Source of the DNA: Catenaria anguillulae PL171
Lineage: Eukaryota > Blastocladiomycota > Blastocladiomycetes > Blastocladiales > Catenariaceae
DNA length: 64,000 nt
Reading direction: 5' to 3'
NCBI GenBank assembly: GCA_002102555.1
Contig: MCFL01000084.1
Location: 35,573 to 99,572 of the forward strand
Shown here: in pieces, positions 23,144-34,133 of the stretch
Layout: the number at the start of each line of letters is the position of its first letter
How positions within the stretch are numbered: position 1 is the first letter of the stretch
The notes under the pieces: model-generated
What the model was told of the DNA's origin: nothing
Databases searched by the model: none
Seen by the model: only the letters and a program-made list of their open reading frames with translations
Position numbers and translations under genes: made by a program

Positions 23144-23482
23144 CTTTTCTTGTCGTTGATTATTCAGTGGGATCCATGGAATATTGACCAAATTATGTAC
23201 GAGAGAGCAGGGCACTGTGGCCTTCTTATGTTTATCATAACATGGGTCCACCATCAGTGTCGGTCAGTCAAGTCAGGGCGTCAAAACACTCGCTCGTGAC
23301 ATCAGCCTCACGGTCTGTTACCACACTGATGTCATGCCACACTCTCGCCGCCGCCGCCGCCACTTTGGGTTGGCAACTTGACATGCATGCATGAGAGAAT
23401 CGCTAGACATGTTGTCAGGCATTGCTCGTGGTTCTGATTCCACTACATGTGTTCTGTACAAAATGCACTGATCGATCGACTC

Positions 23483-26358
23483 TCATCGGACCTTGCCCTT
23501 GCCCTTCTTGCCCTTTTTCCCGCTTTTCTTGCCATCGCCACCGGCCCCTCCCACGCCCACCACGCTCCCACCCGCCAACTCCTCGCGGGTCTCGGCCGAA
23601 GCCTGCTCAATCCTCTCCCTTGTTTCCACAAACACCATCAAATCCCTGACCTGCTCCTCCAACTCGCGGATCCCCTCGTCCCTCCTCTCGACCTCGGCCT
23701 TCAACTCGCGATTGGCCCTGGCCAACCCAGCGCTCACCACTTTTTCCTCATCCAACTCGGCCTGCACTTTACTGAGCGCAGCCTCGGCCTTTGCCGCGCG
23801 TTTCTGGACCTGTGCGACAAGCATCTTGACTTTGGCCGCCCATGCCGTTAACCTGGCGGCCTGAGCCTCGAGCACTTGGCGATGCGCATCGACCTGTGAC
23901 TGCAACAGCCACGCATATTCTTTGTTGATGCGCGTGATATCTGCCTCGGCAACAACCATGTACCCAGGTGGTGGCGCATACGCATTTGTATGTGCATCGT
24001 TTCCAGGGCCCGGCGCAGCACCTCGCCTCGCACTTACCGCACTGCCGCTTGCACTTGACCCTGCCGTGCCCACCGTTCCCATGGCCGACGCAATGCCCAT
24101 ACCCGGGCCAGGCGCAACCTCCACGACCTTGCCGTCGGGCCCGGCCTGCACCAGCCGATGCACATACTGGTCGCGCGCATAGTCCCACACGCGCCGGGTC
24201 GCCAGCTCGAGGGCAAATGCATGTCCGCAATTCGCAAAATGCTCGTGGGCGTGCCCGCTCGCGTACCGTCCGCACCCAATGCGCCCACACACGAGACATG
24301 CCCATAGGTCTTGTGTGGACGAGCACGTTGTACATTTGGTGGCAGTCGGATACGCCGCGCAGGATGTCGACATGGGTGAGCGCGTGCTGGTGGTGGTTGG
24401 CGAGTCGTAAGTGTAACGGCAAACGGGACATGCTGTGCCATCCCATCGCCGCAAGCATCCGCAGTGAAACGTGTGTTGGCACAGGATGGTCATGAGGCCA
24501 GACACGCTCGCGTCCATGCGCTCGAGGCACACGGGGCATGTTGGGAGTTCGTGCAAGTCGACCGACGACGCCGAGGCTACGGGAGTTGTTGCTGCCGACG
24601 ATGTTGCGGAGTGACGGGATGGTGCCGTGGAGGATGTGGGCGAGGGGCGAGGGGCGGCAGCGGCGGCGGTGGCAGACGTGGTCGCTGCAGGATCAACACA
24701 GAGCACATCATGGGGAAAGGCAAATGGCGGGACAGAGGAGGCCGTGAATGTGAGCGATGTGATTTTCACAATGATGGCGAGTTGCGGCTCAAAGGCAGAA
24801 AATGCTAATATAAAAAATTCACGAAAGGACATGTTGTCATTACATTGCTTCAAGAATTTTCCGTTGCGGTCAAGCACAAATGTAAGGGTTACATACCTCG
24901 CCCATTACGTTCAGCGAAAAACGCCCTGGCCTGTGCACCCTCCCGAAATCGGAGCAACACCAAGTAGCGCGACGGCAAATGGTCGCGAATCATGCGCAAG
25001 TGCGAAATGTGGTCAACAAAAGGGCCAAGCCATGTGATCAAGTCGGCCGCTGTCAAGTATTGTGGCACACCCAGCAGGGCCAACAGGTGGGAGGAGGCCG
25101 TGTGAATGGTGGACGAATCTGCTGGAGGTGGTGCAGGTGGTGAGGTAGGTGAAGTCAGAGGGGAAGGTGGACGTGTAGAGGAGGCTGAGGACGATGGAGC
25201 AGAGTTGGACGTGTGGGCATGCTCCCGGTAGAGGTGCAGGATGCCGCAGGCGATATGTGCTGTGCCCTCGTGTGTGGATTCGAAGCGGGCTCGAGGTGCT
25301 GGTGATGGAGGTCTTTTGGTGTTGCTGTTGGGCTGACCGTAGCCCGGTTGATGAAATTGTGCAACAGTGCCATTGTCGAAATCATCGAGCGATGGTATTG
25401 GCGATGACCGTGGCTCAACCATTTTCCAGGAATCAACAACAATGGTACACAGACGGGCGTCGCGGGAAGGGTCGGTGGCGGCAAACTCGTCGTCGTCGTC
25501 GTCGTCCCCACAACTGCTACTGCTATTGCTGCTGCTGTTGGTGTTCGAGCCGTCGGTGGCGTCTGTTGTTGCTAACACTGAGCACGAAGAGATTGGGTCT
25601 GGCGAGTAGAACTGGTAGCGGCCAGAGACAACTTGCGAGGAAATGCAGCCGGCAGGTAGTGCGCGAGGCCGAGGCGAGGCAGCAAGAATATTGGTTACAA
25701 CTTCAATCACGAGGCGATACGTGGGTGCTGCGTCAAACGCGTGCGGTGCAGAGACAGGGATCGGGGTCGAGTGGGACGAAAAAAGCGAGGACGACGAGGC
25801 AGATGGGTAAATGACAGCAGCAGTCGGTGCAAAAGGTGCTGGAGCTGCAGCCGCCGCCGAGGGCAAAATGTGCGGAAGCAGCGAAGATGATGAGAGGAAA
25901 AAGTCGAGATCCGTTCCAGTCGAGGAAGACGCAGGAGTAGACTGGCGATCGCCCCCGATGCCAGTGGGTGTCCGTGGAGAAAGCAAAAGGGCACTGCGCG
26001 GATCCCAGTTGAAGGCTGTGTCAACCCTGGTGTCGTCGTCGTCGCCGTCTTCTTGGACTTGACCTAAAGACAAGGATGCGAGGCTGGAATGAAGATCAAA
26101 GAAATCAGCGTCAACGCCACTGCCGCAGTCTGGGAAATCACAATTGATGGGATCAAGGTCAAACGGCGAGTGGATGTCCAAGCCGGTCAGTTGCCCGAGT
26201 GGGGCAGGGGCAGACTGTTCGTTGTTGGAAGGAGACAGAGCTGCTGTGTCGATTCGATGCAGCTGAGATGTTGTTTCGGAGCGGGAAATGTCCCGGGGAG
26301 TGGCCGTGGGCGGGGTCAGAGCGGCCGTTGTGCTGGCAGCATCGGCGGCCGCCGACAT
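23483..26358 (-). CDS. ETP1: Etp1/BRAP2-family RING and UBP zinc-finger protein
   Basis: Two exons, 26358-24897 and 24804-23483, with a 92-nt phase 1 intron (GTATGT...TTAG); 927 residues. The junction restores AERNGRAFSAFEPQL, typical of the family. After about 360 disordered Ser/Thr/Asp-rich residues comes the BRAP2 RRM-like domain (GILHLYRE; HLLALLGVPQYLTAADL; HISHLRMIRD; YLVLLRF), then a RING finger at about 575-615 (CPVCLERM, CQHTFHCGCLRRW, CPVCRY), a ZnF-UBP at about 630-700 (CLVCGRIGCGRYASGHAHEHF) and a long coiled coil, ending in a Lys/Gly-rich tail. Family knowledge: these are E3-type ubiquitin ligases that also bind ubiquitin C-termini; yeast Etp1 acts in the ethanol response and human BRAP2 in Ras/MAPK signalling. 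The start MSAAADAAS is the only upstream ATG. The long N-terminal extension is longer than in yeast. Confidence 0.88.
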
Positions 26359-27048
26359 GTGTGCTGGAATGGATCAAGGGGCCTCAAGGAAGTCGCGCAG
26401 CGAGCAGGACGTTGAAGGGAAGAATGAATACACTCGGGAATGGACACGGGATTTCAAAGCACAATGGTAGCAGGCGATGATGGAATGGAGTGCATCGAGT
26501 GTTTTCTTGGATTGGATTGGAATTCAACTTGATTTTTTTCCATCATTTCTCAATTTTCATCTCAGTATGTATGTACAGCCGAGCATTAAGACTCCGATGC
26601 TTGAGAGAAGATAAATGGAAGGGTCGATCACTATTCCGTCATACTTCTATCCCTTCCACGTCTTGTCTCTGTCTCTGTCTCAGCAGGTGCATCAAGCCGC
26701 ACTCCGCTGCTCACAGTGCCCACCCCCATCGTCTCCATCCCATCTCGCGCCACTGATATTTACATGACTTTGGCCCAGCTCACGAACCACCAACTGAACA
26801 AACCGCCTCATTTTTTCGACTCCATCGTTATCGTTGCAATTGCCAGGGCCTGGACGTCGCCTCTCGCAGCCTGACGCTTCTCCATTGACCCGACCGATTA
26901 TGTTATGAATTCGAACGACCCAGTCAAAGTCCGAGTGATTACTGTTAACTCCGTTCATTATTTACTTTAACAACAACATCAACATCATCATCAACGTCTT
27001 TCTCCGCTGAGCCAAGGGAGCTCGCTGTCTCGAAACGTCTCAATCACC
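26359..27048. promoter_or_regulatory. Divergent promoter region of ETP1-like and chitin synthase genes
   Basis: 690 bp between two divergent start codons. It contains CTGTCTCTGTCTCTGTCTCAG (26668-26686 area), a CAACAACATCAACATCATCATCAACG stretch just upstream of the chitin synthase ATG (about 26970-26996) and CTCTCGAAACG-like pyrimidine-rich sequence typical of fungal leaders. No defined factor site was identified. An 88-residue minus-strand frame at 26692-26958 lacks family signal. Confidence 0.4.
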
Positions 27049-30000
27049 ATGTCAGCTTCTGGTGGCTCCGGTCGCCCGCGCTCAAAGTCTCGCCCGCGGT
27101 CGACGGCCTCACACGCCTCTGCTTCGTCCGCAGCAGCTGACCCATCCTCCTACTCGCTTGCCCATGGCGGGCCCATTCCCCGACTCCCCTCGACGCCTGG
27201 TCGGTCCATGTCAGTGACCGGCCCAAGAGTCGTGTTGTACAACCCCGCGACGACCACCGACGCTGCATCTGCAACCGAGTCGGCTCCGCCTGGCTCGTCA
27301 TGGCTTCGCTCTGTGCTTGATGCCCCCTCACTTGCACTCCAGTCTGGGTGGCCGTCGCCCCATGCCTCCTTGGCAGGTATGCCACCTGTGCCGCCGGCTC
27401 CGTTGGGCGATGAGTCGGTCCCCAAGGACGCACATTTGGCGCAGCTTGCCTTGGCTGCCGTGCAGGCCATCAAGGTGACCGACCAAGATCAAGCCATTCT
27501 CATTCGGTACCTTCATCCATTGTCATGCATACCTGTTCTACAACTCCCCTCTAATGGACATGCTTTGCTCCACATCAAGTAGCGGTGACAACACTTCAAC
27601 GCTCTTACCAACGCTGACCACTTTGGCCGACCTGCTCCTCACCGCCACTTCGGCCAAAGCAACAAAGACCAAACTGCACACGCGCATCCTGTCCGCACTC
27701 ACCGTCCTCACTGGGCTCACGCCCAGCTCGCACCTTGGACTGGCCCTTGAACTCCACCTCGACTCTGCCCATCGCACGTTTGGCGCCCAACTTCTCGATT
27801 TCACGGTCGACCCAGACACCGGGTCACTTTTTGACTTGCATCTTCCACGCCTTTTGGCAGCCCATGGTCCCAGCGAGTTGCGCCAACACTTGCCCTCGCC
27901 CTCATCTCTGCCGCCATTTCCTGTTCAAGTTACAAAGCAGCAATGGACTGCGTTGCAAGCACACTTGAAAACCATCGGCCTCTCTCGCACAGCGCAGCTC
28001 TCGCTCTTCTCCACTCTCACTGCCGCCCTCATTCTCGATTCGCCCGCCTCGGCATCGTTCGACTTTGACCTGGCCATTGACTCTGCGGCCGACCTCTTGG
28101 GTGTATCCGTCTCTGCTCTAGCCGACATTCTAACGTACGTGCCCACCTTGGGTGGGGCGTCTCGACAGCTCGCCGATGCTGAACGTTCCGACCGCATGCA
28201 CCTTGTTGGCCGTGCAATTTACCACGCCGTGCTTCAATGGGTGCTCGAGTTTGCCAACTCGCGCATTGCCGCCAAGGACGACAACGACGCGCCAGACAAT
28301 CTCGTGACACTGGTTGCCATTCCGCACTCGCAGCGCTCTGAATCTGCCTCGGATGCACCCATCACGTCGCTTGGCGGTGCGTTGCGCGCGCGTGCCGCGC
28401 TCCACCTCGACCGGATCCTGTTTGCCAATTTGCACGCCATTCACTCGCAATTGCTGGCCGATGGACTCAGCCCGTCGCGGCTCGTTGCCCCGTTTGTGTT
28501 GCCCGACCCGCCGTTGATGGCAAGTGCGCGGTCCATTCGAAAGGCATTCCCCGATGCCGACGCGATGGGCTTGGTACCCTTGGACGTGGCAAGGGTATTG
28601 GTCTCGAGCAACGTCAAGATGGTCAGCGAGGCCGTGGCCATTGTTGTGCCCGAGGTAGTGGCGGCCGCGGCTACGGGTCCCAAGGCAGCCGTCGGATTGA
28701 AGCGTGCTCCCAGCACTAAGCGTGGCGGGCACGCTGCGCCTCTCGCAGGTGTATCGTCCTTGGTTGCCGCCAACAATTCCGTCACGAAATCACTCGACGC
28801 CTCGCTCGCCGACCTCGCACACGCACTCGCCGACACGCACGTGTCGCTTGTGCTCACGTCGTCGCCCTCGGCACCCATGTCGTCGTCGCTCGTGCTCGCA
28901 CGCGCCGCTGCATCTCTTCCCCGCCACGGCATGCTCTTTGTGCGCATTCCGCTCGCCTCGCTCGTCGAACGTACGCGCGGCGTCCTCACGCACGTCCTCG
29001 GCATGCCTGCCGGTGGCCGGCCGCCGCAAGATCTCGTGGAACTCGTGCTCGCTGCCGTCGGCGATACCGATCGCGTGTTTGGCGCTGTTGCCGCCGGCAC
29101 GGCCGATGCGAGTGTTTGGATGTCTGCGCGAGGCCTTCGGCTGGTCGAGGCGGCCGTGGGTGCATATCGCATGTGGAAGCGCCAGGCAAAAAAACAGCAG
29201 CAGCAAGTCCAACTTCAGCACCAAGTTGCGGTGCCCATGGATGGCGCGGGCATGTGGGGGATGGGAATGCCCTTGGGGGGTTCTGCCGGCGCGGCGTGGT
29301 CGGATGCCATGTCGGTTGCCTCGGATGGCGAAAGCGTGTTTGATGACGGGACAGCGTCAGAGTATGGTGGCGCATTCAGTGACACGGCCTCGGTGTATTT
29401 CGACTCGGTTGCGGCCTTGCGCAACCAGGGTGGCCACGGCCGTGTGCCGCAGCCGCAGCCGCCGTCCCCGCCATCGACAAGGGGCGGACCAAGGTCGGCA
29501 AGAGCACGCTCAATGATTTCAAGCTCGGCTTCGTCATCGGGCGAAGGATACAGTCCGTCGCACAACATGCCTCCACCGCCCCCCTTTGGACGTGGCAGCG
29601 CCGGGTCGTCGTCCGGCTCAACTGTGGCGGATCCAGCGACACCAAGGTTCGAAAAGCCTTCTCCTGCAGCAATTTCGTCACCGACACAACCACCCGCTCA
29701 ACAAAAGGTCAACAAGAAGGCCAAGTCGTCGCCCGCGCGCCGCCGCTGGCTATGCTTTGTGTGGCTGACCACGTTTTGGGCACCGCCATTTGCCCTCCGC
29801 ATTTGCTGCAAGAAGCGCGACAAGTCGTCGCAAATGGCATGGAGGGAAAAGGTAGCCATCTGCTTTTTGATTCTTCTCGCCTGTACCGCCATGCTCTTCT
29901 GTATTGTGTTTGCGGGCGTCATTGTGTGCCCACCGCGCATTCTGTTCAACCTGGCCGAACTCGACTACATGTCGACGCCCGACTCGGTGGCCGTGCCCAA

Positions 30001-33000
30001 GGACGGCGGCGTGCGCAAAGTTTACGCGGCCATTTGGGGCCGTGTGTACAACTTGGGCGAGCTGAGTGTTGCGTTTCCGCAGGCACACAAGATGGACGAA
30101 ATGATTCAGTTCCGTGGCTACGATATCTCGAGCGGGTTTCCTCGCAGTGTGGCCGGCGCGTGCGCAAGTGGCCCGCTGCGGCCGCCGTCTAACGTGGTGC
30201 TCCGGGATTCCAACCCTATCAAGGCCATTGGCGCGGATCGCGTGTTCCGCCCGCACGATGCGCGGGCAAAGAGCGACCCGGGACTCGAGGGCCGCATTCG
30301 CGATTGGCTCGTCAATAGCTCTAAAGGCCGGTTTGCCATTTCGCCCGAAGAGGTGAGCGCTGGGTGGAATCCAAAGGACCCAATGCGCGGCGACCGCACC
30401 GTGGCTCGGATCGTTGTTGGCCAAAATGTCTACGACATGTCGGCCTATCGCGAGTTACCCACGGATCAACAATGGCTTGGCGCGATTCAGGTGCGACCCA
30501 GCGGGGGTGTGCCCATGCGTGCAGATGCATACATGTTTGCCGAGGCACAGCGCCAGGCGGCTGGCGGCCAGGGGATGGATTTGGCCAACGATCCCGTATT
30601 CATGTCGCAGATTTGGCAAGCACACGACGGAGCCGTGAAGCGGTGCCTTGACGGCGTGTTTTACGAGGGGACCGTGGACGAGCGCCAGACGCTCAAGTGC
30701 AAAATGGCTGACTACATTTTGTTGGCCATGTCGATCCTCATGGTATGTGTGATTGCCGTCAAGTTTTTGGCTGCGTTGCTGTTGCCGAGGAACCAGTTTT
30801 TGCCCGAAGGCCAGTCCAAGTTTGTGCTCATGCAAGTGCCGTGCTACACCGAAGACGAGGAATCCGTGCGGCGGACCATCGAGTCGTTGGCCAGGTTGGA
30901 TTACGATGACAAGCGCAAGTTGATGGTCGTCTTGTGTGATGGCAACATTGTGGGTGCAGGTCAAGATCGACCGACGCCAAGGATTGTGTTGGATGTGCTG
31001 GGCGTGGACCCGTCCGTGATTGACTTGGCGCCCGCGTTGAGTTACGAGAGTGTGGGTGACGGGCCGGGCATGTCAACAAACATGGCCAAGGTTTACAGCG
31101 GACTCTTTCAATTCGAAGGTCGACTTGTTCCGTTTGTCGTCATTGTCAAGGTGGGCAAGCCGACCGAGTTGAGTCGTCCAGGCAATCGTGGCAAACGTGA
31201 TTCGCAAATGGTGCTCTATCATTTTCTCAGTCTTCCGTTTCTCTGTCTTTTCCTGACTCGATTCCGCTTGTCCGGCAGATTCTCATGCGCTTCCTGAACC
31301 ACCTGCACTACGACCGGCCCATGACTCCACTCGAGTGCGAGTTGCGCTGGCACATTGAGCGCATCATTGGAGTTGACCCGCGCTGGTTCGAGGTACGCAC
31401 TCGCCTCGTTTTTCTTTGTTGTTGTCTTTCCGCGCAATGTGTCTCACGACCCGTTTTCCCTCTCCATCACACGCAGTACATGCTCATGGTCGACGCCGAC
31501 ACCACCGTACACCCGGAATCGCTTACCCAGCTCGTTGCCTACTGCATGACCGACACGCAAATTGTTGGCGTATGTGGCGAAACCCGGCTTACCAACGAAA
31601 AATCGTCCTTTGCGACCATGATTCAAGTCTACGAGTACTTCATCTCACATCATCTCTCTAAGAGCTTTGAGTCAATTTTCGGGACCGTCACTTGCTTGTA
31701 CGTGCCGTTTCCTGTCCCTATCAGTCGATTTCGGATGTCTGACGATGTTCTGTTTCCTCTTGTACCAGGCCGGGCTGCTTCTGCATGTATCGCATCTTCA
31801 CGTCCACAAACGGCAAAGTCAAACCATTGCTCGTGAGCGACAAGGTTGTCGAGGGATATTCGGATACTCGGGTCGAAACTCTACACAAGAAGAATCTGTA
31901 CGGACCCTCCCCCCTGACTCTCCATCCGCAACGTGGACACTCGCTTACGCCCTGTAATGTTGACAGGCTTCATCTTGGCGAGGATCGATTCTTGACCACG
32001 CTTATTCTGTCCACGTTCCCGGCCATGAAAACACGCTTCACACCCGCCGCACTCGCATACACGTTTGCCCCTGAGTCCATGGCCGTGCTCCTCTCTCAGC
32101 GTCGCCGTTGGATCAACTCGACCGTGCACAACTTGCTCGAGCTCATGCGCGTCAAGGACTTGTGCGGGTTTTGCTGCTTGTCGATGCGGATTGTAGTTTT
32201 GCTTGATTTGGTGTCGACCATTGTGCAGCCCGCCATGGTGGTTTATCTCGGGTGTACGTTGTTCACACCCAACTTTCTTCCACGCTATTCGGAAGTCTAT
32301 GTCTCATTTCCATTCGTGTTTTGCTGTTCAGATTTGATCTTCCTCACCGTGCGTGCTGTGTCAAACGATCAGTCGCTGGACATTGTCATGGTTTCCTTCA
32401 TTCTTCTCGCGGCCATTTACGGAGCTCAGGCATTCATCTTTATTCTCAAGCGTGAGTTTGCCCACGTTGTTTGGATGATTATCTGTGCGCTTTCTCTGTG
32501 TACCTTTCTTTGCGTTTCCCTCCTCAAGTTCTAACACGTTTTTTTTTTCTCTGCCTGAACACAGACCTTCTCGCTCTCCCTGTGTTTGGCTTTTTCTTGC
32601 CGCTCTACAGTTTTGCCAAAATGGACGACTTTTCCTGGGGCAACACGCGCACACTGGCCGAAAACCAAGATCCAGATCATTCACAGCACGGCCCGCTTGG
32701 CGAGCTCGCCACCGAACTCTCGCCAGTTCCCTCGGACGACCCAGCTGAGCTTCCGCAGCTCCAATTTGAGCCCTTTGCACTCCGCCGTCAAGAATATGCC
32801 ATGGCCGCCGAGCAATACCTGTCTGGTGAATCGGCCGGCATGGACATTGAAGGTGATGCATCTGGCATCGTTGGCGACGACGACAACGAATCCGTGTACT
32901 CGTTTGCCATGTCGACTCGCCAACAGATGCAACAGGCTCAGCTCCAGCTCCAGCAGCAGCCGTCTTCACGTCCAGGATCGTTCATGCTCGATGCAGGCAT

Positions 33001-33346
33001 GCGCGCAAGCCCGCGCGGGTCGCCGACCGGCTCACCACGGGCGTCAACGGCCATGATCCCGCTGTCGCCCATGTCGTCTCAGTCGCCGCGTGCCTCGCGC
33101 ATGAACGCGGCACGGCCGCAATCCAGCATATCAGCTGTCGCGGCTGCGAGTGCCCAGTTGCCCAGGATGCCGTCCGAGCAGCAGCTGGTTGCGGCCATTG
33201 CCGAGATCTTGCACGGCGCGGATTTGATGACGGTGACAAAGAAGGGAATCCGCGGGCAGTTGGAGGGCATGTTTGGCGTGGATTTGACGGAACAGCGATT
33301 GTGGATTAATGCGGCGATTGACCAAGTCTTAGAATCCATGTCTTGA
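27049..33346 (+). CDS. Class V-type chitin synthase with degenerate myosin-like head, cyt-b5 and DEK_C domains
   Basis: Eight exons: 27049-27506, 27580-31210, 31279-31392, 31477-31697, 31769-31897, 31967-32253, 32332-32484 and 32565-33346; 1924 residues, introns 68-84 nt. Residues about 110-620 resemble the myosin motor-like domain of fungal class V/VII enzymes ([38 protein letters not shown]), but the P-loop is replaced by [10 protein letters not shown]. Transmembrane segments lie at about 875-937. A cytochrome b5-like region follows ([11 protein letters not shown]). The family-2 glycosyltransferase core has [21 protein letters not shown] (about 1234), [12 protein letters not shown], the DxD site [26 protein letters not shown] and the QRRRW catalytic motif (about 1562-1566). 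C-terminal transmembrane helices, FSWGNTR and a DEK_C domain (about 1865-1924) end the protein. It makes chitin from UDP-GlcNAc at the plasma membrane. Splice phases restore WMII-YLLALPVF and [12 protein letters not shown]. Confidence 0.92.
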
Positions 33347-34133
33347 GCATGTGCAACTGCGTATCCTTGTGTGTTTGTGTATTATCTTTTCATTCTCCAT
33401 TCTTCACTTTTTCTTTTTGTCCGCCATCACTCTCATTTCACGGAATAGACATGTTTTCAATTTTGCCTTGATTAGCGTCCAGCTCTCCAATCATGCTCTG
33501 CTGCTCACGCAGTCTCCCTTGACGGAATCCTGAGTCTTGAATGGTGCCCAAGTACATATACTTTTTTGATTCGCGACCAAGAGACTGGTGTCTGTCTCGA
33601 CTCTCAAGCCATGGACGCGACCTTCATCGGACGTCAATCGAACCCACGTATCATACTCGTATGAATGCCATGGTGCGAATCCCATCCTTTGCCACTGGTG
33701 TGGGCAAATTTCGGCATCGCAGTGATTGCCGGCGCGGATGTTGTCGATGCCTGCAATGGCGTTTGCAGCTCTCGACGCGTGTGGGGATGGAGGCTGACTG
33801 GCTGGGCCGATGGATCTGGACACGTACGAGTGTTCTCGACGCCGCCTCTGTGGCTTGTGTCGACGGGCTTGAAGACTTGCCATCACACCGGCCGGCCCAC
33901 GCCCAAAACCTGGAAAAGCACAAGCGGTGCACATGATTGCATTGAATCGACCGTTTCGTGAGATTGAGATTGAGATTGAGATTGGGCATGGCGATAAAGA
34001 ATGCCAGCTACCCCGACCCAGGGCTGTCTCTCGCCTCGCCATTCAAAGTTCCCATGAATCGGGCGTCCATTCGCCAACCAATGCCCACGTACTGATTCTT
34101 CTCGCACTCGAATACACTCACTTTGCACTATCC
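33347..34133. other. Intergenic, 787 bp, with AGATTG microsatellite at 33961-33984
   Basis: Downstream of chitin synthase and upstream of mannosyltransferase B, both on the plus strand. It contains four tandem AGATTG units at 33961-33984. The frame of the downstream gene is open from 33927, through the microsatellite, to its chosen start at 34134. A 183-residue minus-strand frame (33491-34042) has no family signal. No RNA gene recognised. Confidence 0.45.

Noticed and set aside
33491-34042. 183-codon minus-strand frame upstream of mannosyltransferase B
   Set aside because: It includes the AGATTG microsatellite, has no family signal and lies in what should be a promoter region.
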